From contig NC_051437.1 in assembly GCF_001649575.2 (NCBI RefSeq), forward strand, positions 15,435,871 to 15,499,870: 64,000 nt of DNA, written 5' to 3'. Positions 50,216 through 63,894 of the stretch are shown piece after piece. The notes under the pieces are model-generated. The model saw only the letters and a program-made list of their open reading frames with translations, did no database searches and was not told where the DNA came from. Position 1 is the first letter of the stretch; each line of letters opens with the position of its first letter. This DNA comes from Kryptolebias marmoratus (lineage: Eukaryota; Chordata; Actinopteri; Cyprinodontiformes; Rivulidae). A program made the translations under genes and the position numbers.

Positions 50216-53200
50216 AAACACACGTAGACGCGCAGACCCTTGTATACGCACGCTTGTCAGTCACGTTCTTCCCATAATCCCTCCTACGTATGAACCAGGA
50301 GCGAGCCAAAGTGACATATCAAAAACAGGTTTTTCATTAGCTGCCAGAAAGAGGAATGAACACACACAGGCAGAGTTGGCACCATGTATGATGTCAATAC
50401 TTGGCCACTAATAGCTCGTGTTGACACCCAGCATCACTCTTCCACCCTGAAACACACATCTGTCACTTTATGTGGACATTTGACCACAAATCTCCAAAGG
50501 ATTTGGTGATAGTTCTAATCTATATCGCAGTTTTTGAGTCCATTAAAGAAAATAAAAACAACTTCTGTCACCAAGTGTGTGCTCCTTGTTTAGCATTTGC
50601 TTGTCTTCTTTTATGTTTTTTTGCCCGTCCTCATCTCCCCATTAAAAGCTGTCTTGAATCTTTAGGAAAGTTGCTATGGGAACTCTTACTGTTACAACAC
50701 AAGGGATGAGCATGCTATCAAAGCTGGAAAGCTTTAAGATTCAGCTCTAAAAAAAAAAAGGAAAAAGCAAGAGAAAAGCGAGCGGCCTAAGCGTTCTGAA
50801 ACCTCGTGTCAAAAACAAAGAGGAGGAAAAAGGAGGGATGAGGGCTGAACAGACAGAAGAATGGTGCTGAAGCTAAAGAGAGGACACAGAGCTTGTTCAT
50901 CTTTGTCACAGCAGAGCTGGACAGAGATAAGGCCAGTCATTACTCTTCAAAGCCCAGTGGTAACACTTTCACATCACTCCCCCGTCCTCCCTCCTCTATA
51001 CCTTCACCCAACCTTTTACCTTGTATGTGTCCGCAGGGTGCCAAAAACATGCAGAGGTGAAGGAATGAAGCCAAACAGATTTACAACAGAGAGGAGGACA
51101 GTCGATCAATAGAGAAGTAGACATGACCAGATAAAACTAGAGTTAGAAGAAGAAAAGTAAAGTCTTTTATTTTTCACCAAAAGAATTCTTTTTTATGTGG
51201 CTCATTCAAAAAACATTTCATCAAATCTAATGATGAAAAGGAAAAAATGTGGTTTTTTTTGCCCTATCTATTATTAGTAACATTTATTTTCCTTTTGTTC
51301 TAGTACAATAGTAGAAAAAAAGGCATTTTTATGGCAGCTCTTAGAGTAAAAAATGCTAAATTCATCCCCTCAACGTATAGCTAGCTTTGTTAACACCTTT
51401 GTTTTCACTACAATGTTGTGGCATAGTTTAGCTTTGAAACGTGTTCTTTTTTTATACACTGAAAACATGTTTGTGTGTGTTTATTGAACCAGCTTGTAAG
51501 TGTGTGCCTGTGTGTGTGCCAGTAGAAAACCTTTTTTCTCATTCAATAGGTTGGTAATAAGGTTTTAGTCTGGCAATATGCTGCAGCTGATAAGCACAAA
51601 GGCCAATAATCCAAACAAATATTAGTCCAGGTTTCACAAATGGCCCAGGCAAATGAAAGAATGTGTGTACAGTATGTCTGTGTCTGTTTTTAGGCTGAGC
51701 GTGTATTGTGCATGCATGTACATTATTGGAACATTTTGTAAAAAAGATTTGTAATCAAAGTGGACAAACAAAAACAGCATTATACTAAAGCAACAAAACT
51801 TGCTCAACTTTTCCTCAAAATGCACTTGGAGTGTTTATGCATTCATCAGATTTGTGAATTTTTGTGAACATGGTTATTGTCTGAGATCTGCAGTGTTTAC
51901 ATGTTTGTTATTGTTCTGCAATTTTCTCTAACCTGGTATTCTTCATTAAATGTACAGTGAAACCATAATAATACTACAAGCTATGATGATTTTGTTAGCA
52001 AATCATAATTTCATTTAATTTGCATTTCACAGAGGGCTCAAACGTTCAAACTGACAAAGAAGTGCTTTCCACATGTCACTGGCCTCTGTAGAAGTGAATT
52101 AAAATTCTCATTATCACCAGAAGCCAAAAAACCCTTGACTGATATTTGCACATATTATACCTTCAGAGCTGCTCCACAATAATGTGCGGTCTCTGTGGTC
52201 AAATGTCTCTTGATGGCAGAACTTTTCAGCACTGTGGCACGGACATTTCAAGCCCACTATTTTAATAGTTGCTCCCTTGCAGTAAATCAATCAGTAACCA
52301 GATTGTAGTCAATACATCTGCACCTTATAGATCAATAAGTCAGTCAGAAATCTGCATTAAAACACACATAAAATGTACATAGGAAAGGTTTAAAGCACGT
52401 AAGATGCTAATGTTTTCATCTATTGCACAACATTCTGATGGAGTCATGGCGAAGCCATAAAACTGAAGAGATACAAGCAGCTAAAACAGTCAGAAGCTGT
52501 TTCAGAGGCAATAGTTGTCAAGTCCCAAAACTAAGTCATGTAAAGGATCCTAGGTATGAGATAAAGATGGGTTTGAGCTGACAGAGCTGCAATAACTCTT
52601 TATCATGGCTGTTTTCTGACTGAAAAACTTCTCTTGGCCAACCACACATGACTGTATTTATGATCTTTCCTTCCCTCTTTGTATGTCTCAACAAGAAAAC
52701 ACATTCTAGGCAGAGAATAATAAAGCAATTCCTCTTTTTTTGAAAAAAAGAAGAAGAAGAAAAAAGAGCTAATACCAGCCTATAAGAAGCAGAGCTGTTG
52801 TGCTGGTTGGTTTGTAGCCCCCAGGAAGCTGTGTGTTAATATGTTAGCCTGGTCAGATTGCTCTCTGTGCCTGCTATTGTAGACTCACAAAAAGACTGAA
52901 CTCTAATGTAAGTCAGTGGAGCATAGAGGACACACACACACACAAGGTGACAGACTTTCTGGGGCAGAGTAAATTTATTAAGACAGGGGAAAGACTGAAA
53001 ACAAGAACATTGTTAGTTACAAGTGGGAAACCAATCCTGGCACGACCCTTAACACACACATCCTTAATGCATCATTAGCTTTTGCAACAATGTAGTGGAA
53101 TAATAGGTTTCAATACCCATCACAAGCACCAAACATCAATGCATTTGTACCTTGAAGGATACTGTTTGGCAAGTAATACCTCAGGTTGAATGGTGTAGAC

Positions 53201-54606
53201 ATGTTTGATGCTGCTATGAGCCATTTCAGCTAATGATTTATTTCTGTATGCAACTATTTCAAGAGCCGTTATTGATCTGTCTGTCTGAGAACACAGAGAG
53301 TGTGCTGGGCCTGTGTGACAGCCTACAGATACAAAGGTGCATGTGCTGTAACATGCCTGATAAATGTGATGAGAAAAAGAAGATTGTTTTGAGGACATCA
53401 ATTGCATGTTTAAACCCAAATCCTCTTTAAAAAAACAAATTCCCTAAAGAGCGAGCTAAAGGTAAAGCTGGACAATTTCCAAAAAGACGGTTTAAATTCC
53501 TTAACCTTGGTTTTGGAAAGTGGGGATCAGTGTTAATATCAGAGATGAAAGCCTAAAACCTAAGCTTCTACAACAGAGTCAACCGTGAGACAAAAAGCTC
53601 TTGAAATCCATAAAAAAGACAAATTATGATCTAACTTCTGTACAAGTGTGTTCCGAGTGTATCTTTGTGCATATTATCTGATCTGAGTGCGTCAGCATGT
53701 TTTGGATGTCCTCAGTGGTCTCAGCTGCCTGTAATTAGAGTGTACGCAATGAGTGTAAGAATAGTGATCCCAAAGGGACTTAAGTGACAGTGTTAAACTG
53801 GCACAGAAAACCTTTAAAGTCCCACACATACTAAATTACACAGCTCCACAATTTAGGCTTTTGAATGTGGGTTGAAATCACGTTTTTTTGAGGGGAAAAA
53901 ACATGCTTAAATGGAGAGTATCATCAAAGACTGTACAGTATCTGTCCAGTACAGTTTGCTTACTGGAGTACATGGAACATATAGAAAATGACACTCAAAA
54001 ATATTTGGTTGAAACAAATCAAAAAGCCTTTAAGTACAGATTAAGGGTCACCCAGCAACACCTAAATGCCACAAAACACACCGTAGCTTTTTATTTTTTT
54101 AAATAGACAACATGATCCGTCATTTCACTGTGAAAGGTTCTGCTTTACAACAGACTCATGATAAATCCCAACTCTTTACCTGACAGGAAGAACAATGTAG
54201 GATTCATCACATCAACCAGCAACACAACAGCCTGAACTGTACCTGCTGCTCCCTCGTGCAGAATATCATAGATCACCAAGATGCTGCACAGCTTTAGGTC
54301 CCCACTGCCAGTTGGTACCATCTTTGTCACTGTCATTTCTTTGGAAATTGAGGTGAGGGTTCACTAGTTCCTCCTTTCATAGTACAGACAGCAGCAACAC
54401 AGGGCTTGAGCCTGGTGAAGGTCTGGTGTTGACCTCATCACACTGACATTCCTGATCATCATGAATATCCACTGCTTGGGTTAATGTAGGTTAAAATATC
54501 ACAAAGCGAAAGCCTGGCTAATCATGATTGATGTAATTTCCCATTCTCTGATAAATGAATGATGGTCAACCGGCAGCAAGCGATTCAATATCTGGGGAAA
54601 CAGGTG

Positions 54607-54636
54607 GTGTGTGTGTGTGTGAGAGAGAGAGAGAGC
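54607..54636. repeat. Compound (GT)n(GA)n microsatellite
   Basis: GT dinucleotides run into GA dinucleotides with no spacer. Confidence 0.9.
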
Positions 54637-55119
54637 TTGTGTACAGCTGCTGGCAGGCTGTTTGGGCACCATCTCCTGAAGGAGCTTCTCACCCGTCCTA
54701 TTCATTTTTCATTGCTGACCAAAAGAAGGAACAAGATTTAATATTAGAGAGATAAATTGCTTCCTCGTTTAAATGTCTCACTCACAGGGGGGACAGCAGA
54801 GCTCAGAGAGGGCGCAGCGCCAGACAGTCCAGGTAGTCTGCTGGCCAACACACACATACACACACACACCCACACACATTAATATGTCCTACAGGTTTGA
54901 GCCCTTGACATTTCTTCATTTCATAGTGAAAAGATGGGATTGTTGTGATACTGAGGGGCTGAAAACAATATTATTACAGGTGCATGTATTTATTTTTTTC
55001 TTCATTAATTTACTAATTTTTCACTTTAAAAAAATTAAAAAGTAAAATCGAATGTACATTTTGTTTGCTCATTCACTTGACCTCCCAATAAATCCACTAT
55101 ATTAAAAAAGGCCTATATT

Positions 55120-55325
55120 AAAGGTCGCTTAGCCATGAAAGCCGTTTTAAACAGGGTCGGGTCCAAATGTTAATCAACTGTAGATGTACATCCATGATTA
55201 CTTTCTCAGAGTTTCATTAAAATCCATCCAGTTTTCATCAAATTTTGCTAACAAGACAGACAAATGCACACACGCTGACACGGGGAAAACTTCAGCTGCG
55301 AGCAACAAAAAGCTGAACAATAATG
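55120..55325 (+). mobile_element. 'gctgtggcagccat' repeat family, 5'-truncated copy
   Basis: 'gcttagccatgaaagccgtt', 'gggtcgggtccaaatgttaa', 'tcaactgtagatgtacatcc', 'tttctcagagtttcattaaa', 'atccatccagttttcatcaa', 'ttttgctaacaagacagac'. Lacks the leading 'cagctac' module. Confidence 0.6.
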
Positions 55326-56145
55326 TTGGAAAATGAAAAGCAATCAAAGACAGTTCAACGTCTTTTTGCTTTACTTTGGTAAACTTCTGCAGCTTTATTA
55401 CCAGTGCAGAAATTATACAACTTATCCGGGACCTCAGGTGGGTGAGTCACATCATAAAATCTGAGGAAGCGTGATACTTACAACCCGATTCATCTTGGAA
55501 GTGACCTATCTCAACTTTGACCAAAGCTTTTCCATGCAATCACCGATTATTCTCTCCATCTTAAGTGCGTTCACCTGAATAAATGTAGCTAAACTGTTAT
55601 TCTCTCACAGCCTGGGTGGCTGTGATTCCTCCTGTTTCGGTGCCTATTGATCACTCCGTGAGATGAATGTTGATATGCAGAGCGGAACGGACAAATCGAT
55701 GGCAATAAAACCTAATACACCCACAAATGCACTCACAGATGTGTTACTATGACACTATCAAGTTCTACACAGTGGTCTCATGCTAATGAAGCCCACCGAA
55801 ACCCGAGCACTTGTAGTTAAGTCTCATCGCCTCACACTGACAGTGTTGTGAGTGCTGAAGGGCTCCCTTGTGTTGTCCCCTCCTATCTGTGTGCTCGTTC
55901 CTTCTTTCTCTTCCGTCTTACCTCATTCTGTTCATTTCCAGCTTCCTAAGTAACAGCCAGCACACAGACGAAGCTCACGCCCCATCATTAACCGTCTCTC
56001 GCCGCAGCCTACACCCAAAATACAGAGAGAGGGTCTTTTATGTGCCGTGCCGGTTGATGGACGGTCTAATTCTCTATTAATGGAGGCAACGCAGCCTCAT
56101 TGCTCATTAAAAATGAATGGAGACAAGCTCTCAGCGCTGATAATT

Positions 56146-56169
56146 ACACACACACACACACACACACAC
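56146..56169. repeat. (AC)n microsatellite, 24 bp
   Basis: A short uninterrupted AC run. Confidence 0.92.
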
Positions 56170-56689
56170 CTGGACACAGCAGACCCTGTGTTATACTGAC
56201 AACAGTGGGTATTTAGAGAGACAAATAGAGACAGACAGGAGCAGACACACACAATAACAAGGAGTCATCAACACACAGCAGGAGTGCAGGAATTAGTCTA
56301 GAAGAGAAAAAAATAAGACTCGGCCCTGGTGGAGTGACAATTACGTTGGAGCGCCGCAGAGAGATTGAGTCATTTAAAGCAATTAAAGCAGCAAGATTTA
56401 CTTACTAATAAAATAAAAACAAGTAAAAATTGAGCCAAAGTGAAGAAAACCTAAATGATAAAAGAAACAATTTTCATATATGACACAGACAAGAAAACGA
56501 TGTAATAAAAATTAAATAAAAATAAAAACCTAGCATTCCTTGCACATTGCCCGCTACTCTTCACGTCAAAATTTCAGACTAAGATCATCTTCTAATAACA
56601 AGGGATGGGGTTGTAGCTATTTTAGTCAAACATTTAAAATACCAATATGTGCAATCTCATGCAATATTGCAATATCTTGTATTATCTGT

Positions 56690-56965
56690 TAGCCCTTTGG
56701 AGTATGTGTTGTGAATGACTGTCAGCTAATACAATATCAAATTTTAGCTCAATCTTTGTCAATTTCACTGAGGTATAGCCAATCTTGTGTAGCCTATGGT
56801 TGGTTAGATGTGGTGGCCATCTTAAATTGGGTTGGCGACAAAAGTTAATCAGTTGTAGATGTGCAGCCTTTAATTAATTTCTGAGAGTTTAATTGGAATT
56901 TGTGTTGCTGTTAATAAGATAATTTGCTAACAGACAAAAAGATTGACTCCTACAATTAATGCCAA
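56690..56965 (+). mobile_element. 'gctgtggcagccat' repeat family, tandem copy 1
   Basis: 'gactgtcagctaatacaata', 'aaattttagctcaatctttg', 'gatgtggtggccatcttaaa', 'ttgggttggcgacaaaagtt', 'aatcagttgtagatgtgcag', 'ttaataagataatttgctaa', 'cagac'. The next copy begins within about 35 bp in the same orientation. Confidence 0.65.
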
Positions 56966-56999
56966 TGTTTGCAGCAAAGACATCACATAATGTTTAGCA

Positions 57000-57300
57000 T
57001 GCAGTATGTGATGGGAGCCCTCTCAGCTACTACCTGATCTAATTTTAGCTTAGTTACTAAAATTGACCAAGTTTCATCCATTTATGTGTTTTCCAAGGTC
57101 AGTTGGCTGTGGCAGCCTTATTTGGGTTGAGTCCAAACGTTGATCAGTTGTAGATGCTCTTCCAATGATTACCTTCTAAAAGCTGCATTCAAATCTGTTC
57201 AGTGATTGATGAGATATTTTGCTCACAGTACAGACAAGCAACACGAACACAGCAAAAACATTATTGCTCCGTCTTCGCCTTCAGCAGCAGGCGATAAAAA
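57000..57300 (+). mobile_element. 'gctgtggcagccat' repeat family, tandem copy 2 (most complete)
   Basis: 'cctctcagctactacctgat', 'ctaattttagcttag', 'aaggtcagttggctgtggca', 'gggttgagtccaaacgttga', 'tcagttgtagatgctcttcc', 'gatgagatattttgctcaca', and the tail 'ttattgctccgtcttcgcct' then cagcaggcgataa and an A-run. The A-rich 3' end suggests retrotransposition. Confidence 0.65.
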
Positions 57301-57489
57301 AAAAGAAAGTCAACAAGAGAGTGCATGGCAACAACAAACAAGGGTAAATGACGCAAATAGAATTAGTTAAAGATAGATGGAGTAAATGTGACGACGATTG
57401 AAGGTTAATGACGGTTGTCTTAGCTTCCAAAAAAGAAGAAGAAAAAAAAAAAAGCTACTGTACGTGGGTGAAGTCATTATGCTAAACCA

Positions 57490-57550
57490 GGCAGGTAATT
57501 AACTAGAATGCCTAATTAATTCTAATGAAAGACAAATGCAAATGAATGAG
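57490..57550. promoter_or_regulatory. Candidate enhancer: homeodomain/POU motif cluster
   Basis: Within about 50 bp there are two TAATTA homeodomain cores (57496-57501, 57513-57518), a TAATGA, and a perfect octamer ATGCAAAT (57536-57543). The sequence around them is not repetitive. Such clusters are typical of conserved intronic enhancers of neural genes, but AT-rich DNA also yields TAATTA by chance. Confidence 0.3.
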
Positions 57551-59059
57551 GCCAGAGGTTTGAAATGATGATAGCAAGACACAAAATGACAGTGAGATCA
57601 AGGGTGTGACAGAAGAAAAACAAAAAGAGTGCCGATCAGTCAGGGCTGGCTAGAGTATAGCGCACTGTAGCACGCGTTCAGCCGTGCAAATGCGACTGTT
57701 TGTTCAATTACAGCTAATTTATGTTTACACAAGAAAGCAGAAAGTAACCTAAACAGGGCCAAAAAGCCTCTAGGGCCAAAGCTATTAAGTAAAGCAGCCT
57801 TTTTTATTGATCGACTCAGATATTAAAACTGCAGCCGCCATCACGACCCCCTGTTTAACTTTGCTCACATTAGAGAAGGAGACAGAGTGATAAATTGCAC
57901 TGGGACACCCGCTCCTGATGCGTGCGACAGTCTCCCCACATGACACACTTCCACATAGGCAGGACCGTTCCCCCTGGTTGAAAGTGCTGAGTTGGAGCTT
58001 CTGCTGAATCACAATTAAACAAGCAATCTGCTCAGAGTCGGAAAAATAAATCAGCTCATCAAAAGATGCATTTCAACAAACTGATTTTCCCCAAGAGCAA
58101 TTTATCAGCGCCCAAGCATGGGTAATAAAGAACCAAACTAAACAGGAGATGTTCTTTTTATTTTCAATTATGGTTTCGTAGCTTGACCAGTGGGTTGCTG
58201 TAATGAGAAATTATTCATGAAAGTAGACGATTGGATTTGGACAGCAGAGTTGTAAAAGAGATGGCCACCGAGTATGCACACAAAATAAAAGCTATAAACA
58301 GAAACAAGTGATGTGTATGACACAAAATGCTTAGCAAAATATATTGGAAAAGTGACGCAACAGTCTGAGACAGAGGATAAAGATTAAAGCAGTAACACTT
58401 CAGAAGATGACTGAACCCAGACTGTAAACAGCAAAGTAACGCTGCACAGCTCCCGGGGTGACAACAAATCAAACTAATCCTGTACACTTCAGTTCAACAT
58501 GTTAAAGAAGGGATGCTAATTTGCCTTTTAGGTCAAGTCAAACATTTTTGTGTCATCCACTACTTTGCCTGTGATCACGCAACTAAAGATGTTCCATCTG
58601 CTACTCAAGTGGGGGTTCTCTGTGGTGCCGGCTGGCATCAGGAACCTTTCTGTCCAATAATGCACACAGGCTGCGCTCTTTCCTCTTTGCATTCCAGGTA
58701 TACAAGGTTTCGGCCTCTTATTGATCTGGCAAAAACTGACATCTTGTCTGTACTATGTTGTTTATTTGAACATTGTAAAAAACAGTTTTTTTTGAGCAGG
58801 GTTATTTTGGTAAAATCTGATTTGTTGTCTTATGTCAAATGCCTTTGTGCACTCTAAGTAAAAGGTAAAAAAATGGTCCTCATGGAGCTGCAAACCTGCA
58901 TCAATGCACTAAAACACTGCTAACAGATCATATGCATCCATGTTTGTGTCATGTTAGCAGCATGTGCTAACATGATAGAGTAGTGGTGTAAATGTGGAAG
59001 AGAGAAATGAGAGAAGAGGAAAAATGTGAATGGGTTGCATGACAGATCTATTTGCTAGT

Positions 59060-59230
59060 ACAAAGATTAAGTGCTATATGAGTGAAAGTGAAATTTGCTC
59101 TCTGCATTTGACCCATCACACATGTAAGATACACACAAGTGGAGTAGTTAGGGATTAGCTGTCTTGCTCAAGGACACTAACATATAGGCATGGTGGGTAA
59201 TCAAACCTTGGCCTTTCTGGTCCTAAGAGG
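59060..59230. mobile_element. Teleost interspersed repeat ('ttgctcaaggacac' family)
   Basis: 'agtgaaatttgctctctgca', 'tttgacccatcacacatg', 'gtggagtagttagggattag', 'tgtcttgctcaaggacacta', 'gtgggtaatcaaaccttggc' follow the order of a widespread teleost repeat (recalled: tgctcaagggcac, then gggaatcgaaccggcaacc). A relic without coding capacity. Confidence 0.65.
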
Positions 59231-60689
59231 GGCATAATATGAGGCCCAACAAACAAATCCAAAGTGCTTTTTTTTATTCTCTACCAATATATGTGACTAT
59301 TATAGAAGTTGGGATTGTTAACTAAAGTTTCTGTAGAAAAATAAAATAAATGAAAACCACAGACTGCCTGCAAAGAGCAAATGAGAGCTTGCAAATGCTG
59401 GTTTCAATGTGATAATATGTAAATCATGCTGGTTTAGGTGAACAAAAACAAGTTAATTGCAGACAGAAAATAAAAGTGGGTTATTTCCCCACCACAACTA
59501 CTGCAAATTAAAACACAAAATTAGAAAAATAAAGTTGTTAGTCAACGTAAACACATCTGCCAAAAGACAAAATTGTGAAGTAGGTAATTTTTCACCCCAA
59601 CTACCAGTATTTTGCTTTGAAGACTCGGAACAATTTTCCTCTGCAGAACTGAAACACTTTGTGAACACAGGAAAAGAGACATCCTTTGTGACAACATGAC
59701 CGAATATGAATGGTAGAGGTACAAAAAAACTTGAAAGACAAAATGTGACATCCCGTTTCAAATGGAAAGTATTCAGATCAAAATGACACAGTCACAGCAC
59801 ACACTGTGTTCCTTTCTGCCAGTGGAGGAAAGAAACATGCAGAGACATACAAATGAGCTTAATGTTCATTCTTGTTCCTCACTTAAACAAAACATGCTCG
59901 AGTGATAAAAAACAGAGCAGGCAGAGGGGTTTATGGTCTGAATTTCAAAGCACAGGGGCATTAAATCAGAGAAAGAGTCCATGAGCAAACACATAAATGG
60001 GCTCAGATACAAAAAAGCAAAAAAAAAAAAAAGAAAATTCAAAAAGCCCTGCATACAACTGGGCGAATCAAAAAGATAAAAATCCCAAATGTGTCAGAAG
60101 CATTCTCTGAGAGCCCTCTGGCTACATGGGTTAATTTGTTGGGTTTATGTGTGTGGGTGTTTGTGAACATTTGGGCGCATGCAAAAGAAAGCTGTTGAGA
60201 GAGATGGCTCTGTCCAGCTGCTCCGCAGCGACCCACAACCATGGGCAACAGATTCTGGATAATTCATCATATTCATTATTCCACAGGCCATGAATAAAGA
60301 GAGTGAAGAAGAAAAGAAGGATGCAGACGACCAGCCAGCCACCACAACACGGCCTATTTGTCCTATCACACAATCTGTTAGCAGTGACAGATTACCACAC
60401 ATCGCTGGGCCAAACATCAGTCTGTGACAGTGCACTCCTTGCACGGCCCCCTTCTCCCTTCTCCCTCTATTATTCACATTTCTGTTTCCATCTCCTTTGG
60501 CTTCCTTGAGAACTTGAACAATTTATTCTTGGCATCGGGCAGAAATCTGGTGCATCAATTATCAGATTCAGCAGGAAACAAAAGCTATTGAAGTTTAAAA
60601 GAAGCACTGAACTAAAAAGTGAGGGGTCTTGACTTACTTAACCTTTCAACTTTTGCTTTAGGCTGTGAATGAGCAAAAAGAAAACTACA

Positions 60690-60760
60690 AACCAGGGAAA
60701 CATCCAAAACTTGCAGGATCGTGGCTCTCCAGGACCAGGATTGGGCACCACCATTTTAGA
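60690..60760. repeat. Teleost repeat fragment ('ctctccaggaccaggattgg')
   Basis: 'aacttgcaggatcgtggctc' then 'tccaggaccaggattgggca' then 'ccacc' matches a common fragment found in many teleost genomes (recalled). Boundaries approximate. Confidence 0.55.
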
Positions 60761-62619
60761 TATGGTTGCTAAATAAAAAAGTTATAAATTAAAGGCAGAA
60801 CCTTTTTTTTTTTTTACTTTAGAGTGTGAAGCATCCTAAGCGGAACTTGAGCATTATACATTTAGCTTGAGTGCACACACTTCAAAGCAGGTGAGCTGTG
60901 CTGCTACTTTTCTGAAGAGACTGTGGAGGCAGTTTAATGTACTGATCAATTCACATTGACACCATTAATCACATATAAACTCTTCCAAATGAAGTTTAAA
61001 GCCAAAAGTCAAACTGGTTCTATTAGGCAGTTGCTCTGGATCACACTCAGATCTTGACTTTACACTTTTGTAAATACTTGTGGTGCTTATTTATTTATCA
61101 GTTCAGTTGTGCCACACTAAATTGTACCAACATTTGCAAAGCACGCAACAAAACCCTGGTGTTGTTCAGCATCTTGCTTCATCATTCCCAATTATTTCCA
61201 TACATCTGAAGTTGTGTTTTATAAACAAATGGTTTTCTCCTGCATTTATTGCTTATTTAAAGAATTCATGCAGACTCTCTATGTTGCTCAAAAGCAGAAA
61301 ATTCCCATAATAGTTCAGCCTTTTTTTTATCAAGCAGCAAAAATATGTATGAAAACATGTCAGAGTTAAATTGCCCTACTTGACACCTCCCACACACCAT
61401 CCACAATGCGCACAAAGAAACATTGATGCTGAAACAATAAATTGTGCAGATCTAGCACACATATTGTGCAAAATAACGTTGGTAAAAAAGTGCACGAGTT
61501 AGAAAAAAAAAATTAATGTCAGGTTAAATAGAATGAAAGTGGTGCTGTGACATGTAGCCATATTTTACATATGCATCCAAATGTATTCTTGTTCATGTTA
61601 ATGAAATGATGCTGGAATCGTCAATTTCACTTTTATTTTCCATCCCTACAGCGTGACTTTTTTCCCTGTTTGAGCAGCATTTCACTGCCCACTGTCCTTA
61701 TTCTGCCTTACCACACATGCAGCGGCTGACCTCAGAGAAAGGCCTGTCACTGTGGTTCATTATGTGTCTTAGCATGAGGCTAGCCTTTCCTGTTTTTCTC
61801 CGACTCCCTCCTGGGGTGATTCAATCCTCCCCTCTCACGAAACCCACTGCTAAAAAGTCAGTGGTTCAGACCTCCCAGGACAATATCAAGTCTGTGATCC
61901 ATCTGTCACAGAAAAGCTTGCCAGAACCACACATACCAATTACAAAGCTGACTGAAATGGTCACTGAACCTGCTGCACATGAGATTAATTGAACAACAAG
62001 TGAACTGCAAGTGAAACCTAACACATAAGACAGAAGATCTTTTTGTACCAAAGCAGCTGAAATTAAAAATAACTTTGGGTGAAGATGCTCATGTTGCAGC
62101 CAATTAAACAAGCTTCTGAAGTAAAGAAAGTGTTAAAACCCCTCTGAACTATAACTGTGCCAAAAAACTGAATTGAAGGTGCCAACTTGTGGATTAAAGA
62201 TGAATTTACTTTAAAAGCAATCAGTGTGCATTTTGGGCATATTTTCCATAAAATTAAGAGAACACATTTTATGTACATGTGCGTGTGCGCTATGCCAGAG
62301 AGTCCATACAGTATGGGAGCAAAGTCATTTAATTTATAGGACAAATCACTGCTTTCCACTAGGAAACTATCACAAAGCTAGACGACAGTTCCTTTTTTTT
62401 ACGTCATTTACACATCACTTCTCAAGTTCACACATTCGGTATTTTTTACCTTTTAGTCCACATGCTGTTCTAATCGAGTTCTTTAAAACAGGACACAACT
62501 GATTAATTGTGCGCTTGCTATTCGGAACTTTTACACCATCACATTAAAGGCAAGTTGAGTGCGGATGTTTTCTGTCATCGGGAGAGATCCTATGCTGGTG
62601 TCAACATTCGGGTCTAGCG

Positions 62620-62700
62620 GCAAAGTTTGTTGCACAAGTTTTTGAACTTGTTCAAAGTTCAAGTGACAAGTCTGCTAGCCACTGAAACAAGTTAGGAAAT
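62620..62700. repeat. Possible third copy of the 'gaacttgcacaac' family
   Basis: Contains 'ttgttgcacaagtt' and an inverted repeat built from 'ttgaacttg' and 'caaagttcaa' (62641-62662). Similarity to 23395-23575 is weak. Confidence 0.3.
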
Positions 62701-63855
62701 TGAGAACCCTCGGAGACAGGAGGACATTTTGGAGACTCCATTGTGAATGTTGTTGACTAACTAGTTGCCAATTGTCGCAGTCCAGTAATATACAACCCTA
62801 AATTACTGTTATACACCAGAAAAATGTCATTCGTCCATCTGTTAATCCAAAAAGATACAGGTGAACAAAACGCTACTGCCTTCTGCACATACTAAAATAG
62901 CACATGCAAAAAATTTAACCATAGGGATGTTACTTTAAACGCAGTTTGACATAAAAGAAATTTGTTTTTTTGAATGGAGTTAATAAAGATAATATTTTCC
63001 TGTCTTTCTGAAAAATACAAAGCTACACAAAAGAGATGGTAGTCATGACTTGGTGAAGCCTGTAAGTCACAACGTTTGTCACAGTGAACTTTTCAATGAG
63101 TGAGCATTTGATATGCTAGTTGACATTATTTTTTATTATTGGTTTTCCTTTGCTTCACTTGCATCACAGTATGCTAAACTAACAGGCTCCAGACATCTAA
63201 ATGTATACATTCCAGAGGTGTATTGATTAACCATCAGCAAGAAAACTAACGCTAGGTACAAGCATTCAACAGTTCTTGTAAGACTCAGGAACTTCAGTAT
63301 TTTTTCAGTATTTAATGCCACTTTGCAGACTGAAGATCATTGTTGAGGTTACAAGATTAAGGGTCAGTGTCTCATTCAAGTAGTGCCACTGAATGCTCAA
63401 CGTAACAACCGATGCTGTACCTCATGGGAAACCATCTATAACATTTTCTACCAAAAGCATTTAATTAAGTCTTTTCAATTCCTTTTTACTGTCTGTTTCA
63501 TCCATAATCTGCTCCTCATCCATCCAGCTCTATGCCTCCTGGGAAATCAGTTCATTCCTGCTTCCATTGAATTCTCGTACCTTTATCACTCCTCCTCGGT
63601 TTGTCCATTCTCCTCATCCTTCTGAGCCGGGCCGGACAACTCAGAGTCGGTCACATAGTTATCAATCACAGCTTTTCTTTCTATGCTTCCCGATAAGGCT
63701 TTTAAAAATAAAAAATAAAAAACTTTTTAATATTTGTTTATCTCTCCACTCAGCTCGGTTGGAGTGCCCTTTTAAGCACTGGATCAAAGTCAAGAAGAAG
63801 GTGGGTAAACAGGCATGTAAGCTGGCAGCTTAAATTCTTTCCTACCACCCCCTGT

Positions 63856-63857
<2 letters not shown>

Positions 63858-63891
<34 letters not shown>
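63858..63891. repeat. (AC)n microsatellite, 34 bp
   Basis: An uninterrupted AC run near the right edge. In kcnd3 pre-mRNA it is a (UG)n tract. Confidence 0.95.

Positions 63892-63894
<3 letters not shown>

Noticed and set aside
58513..58857. 114-codon plus-strand ORF
   Set aside because: Antisense to the gene, no domain, no promoter or splice evidence.
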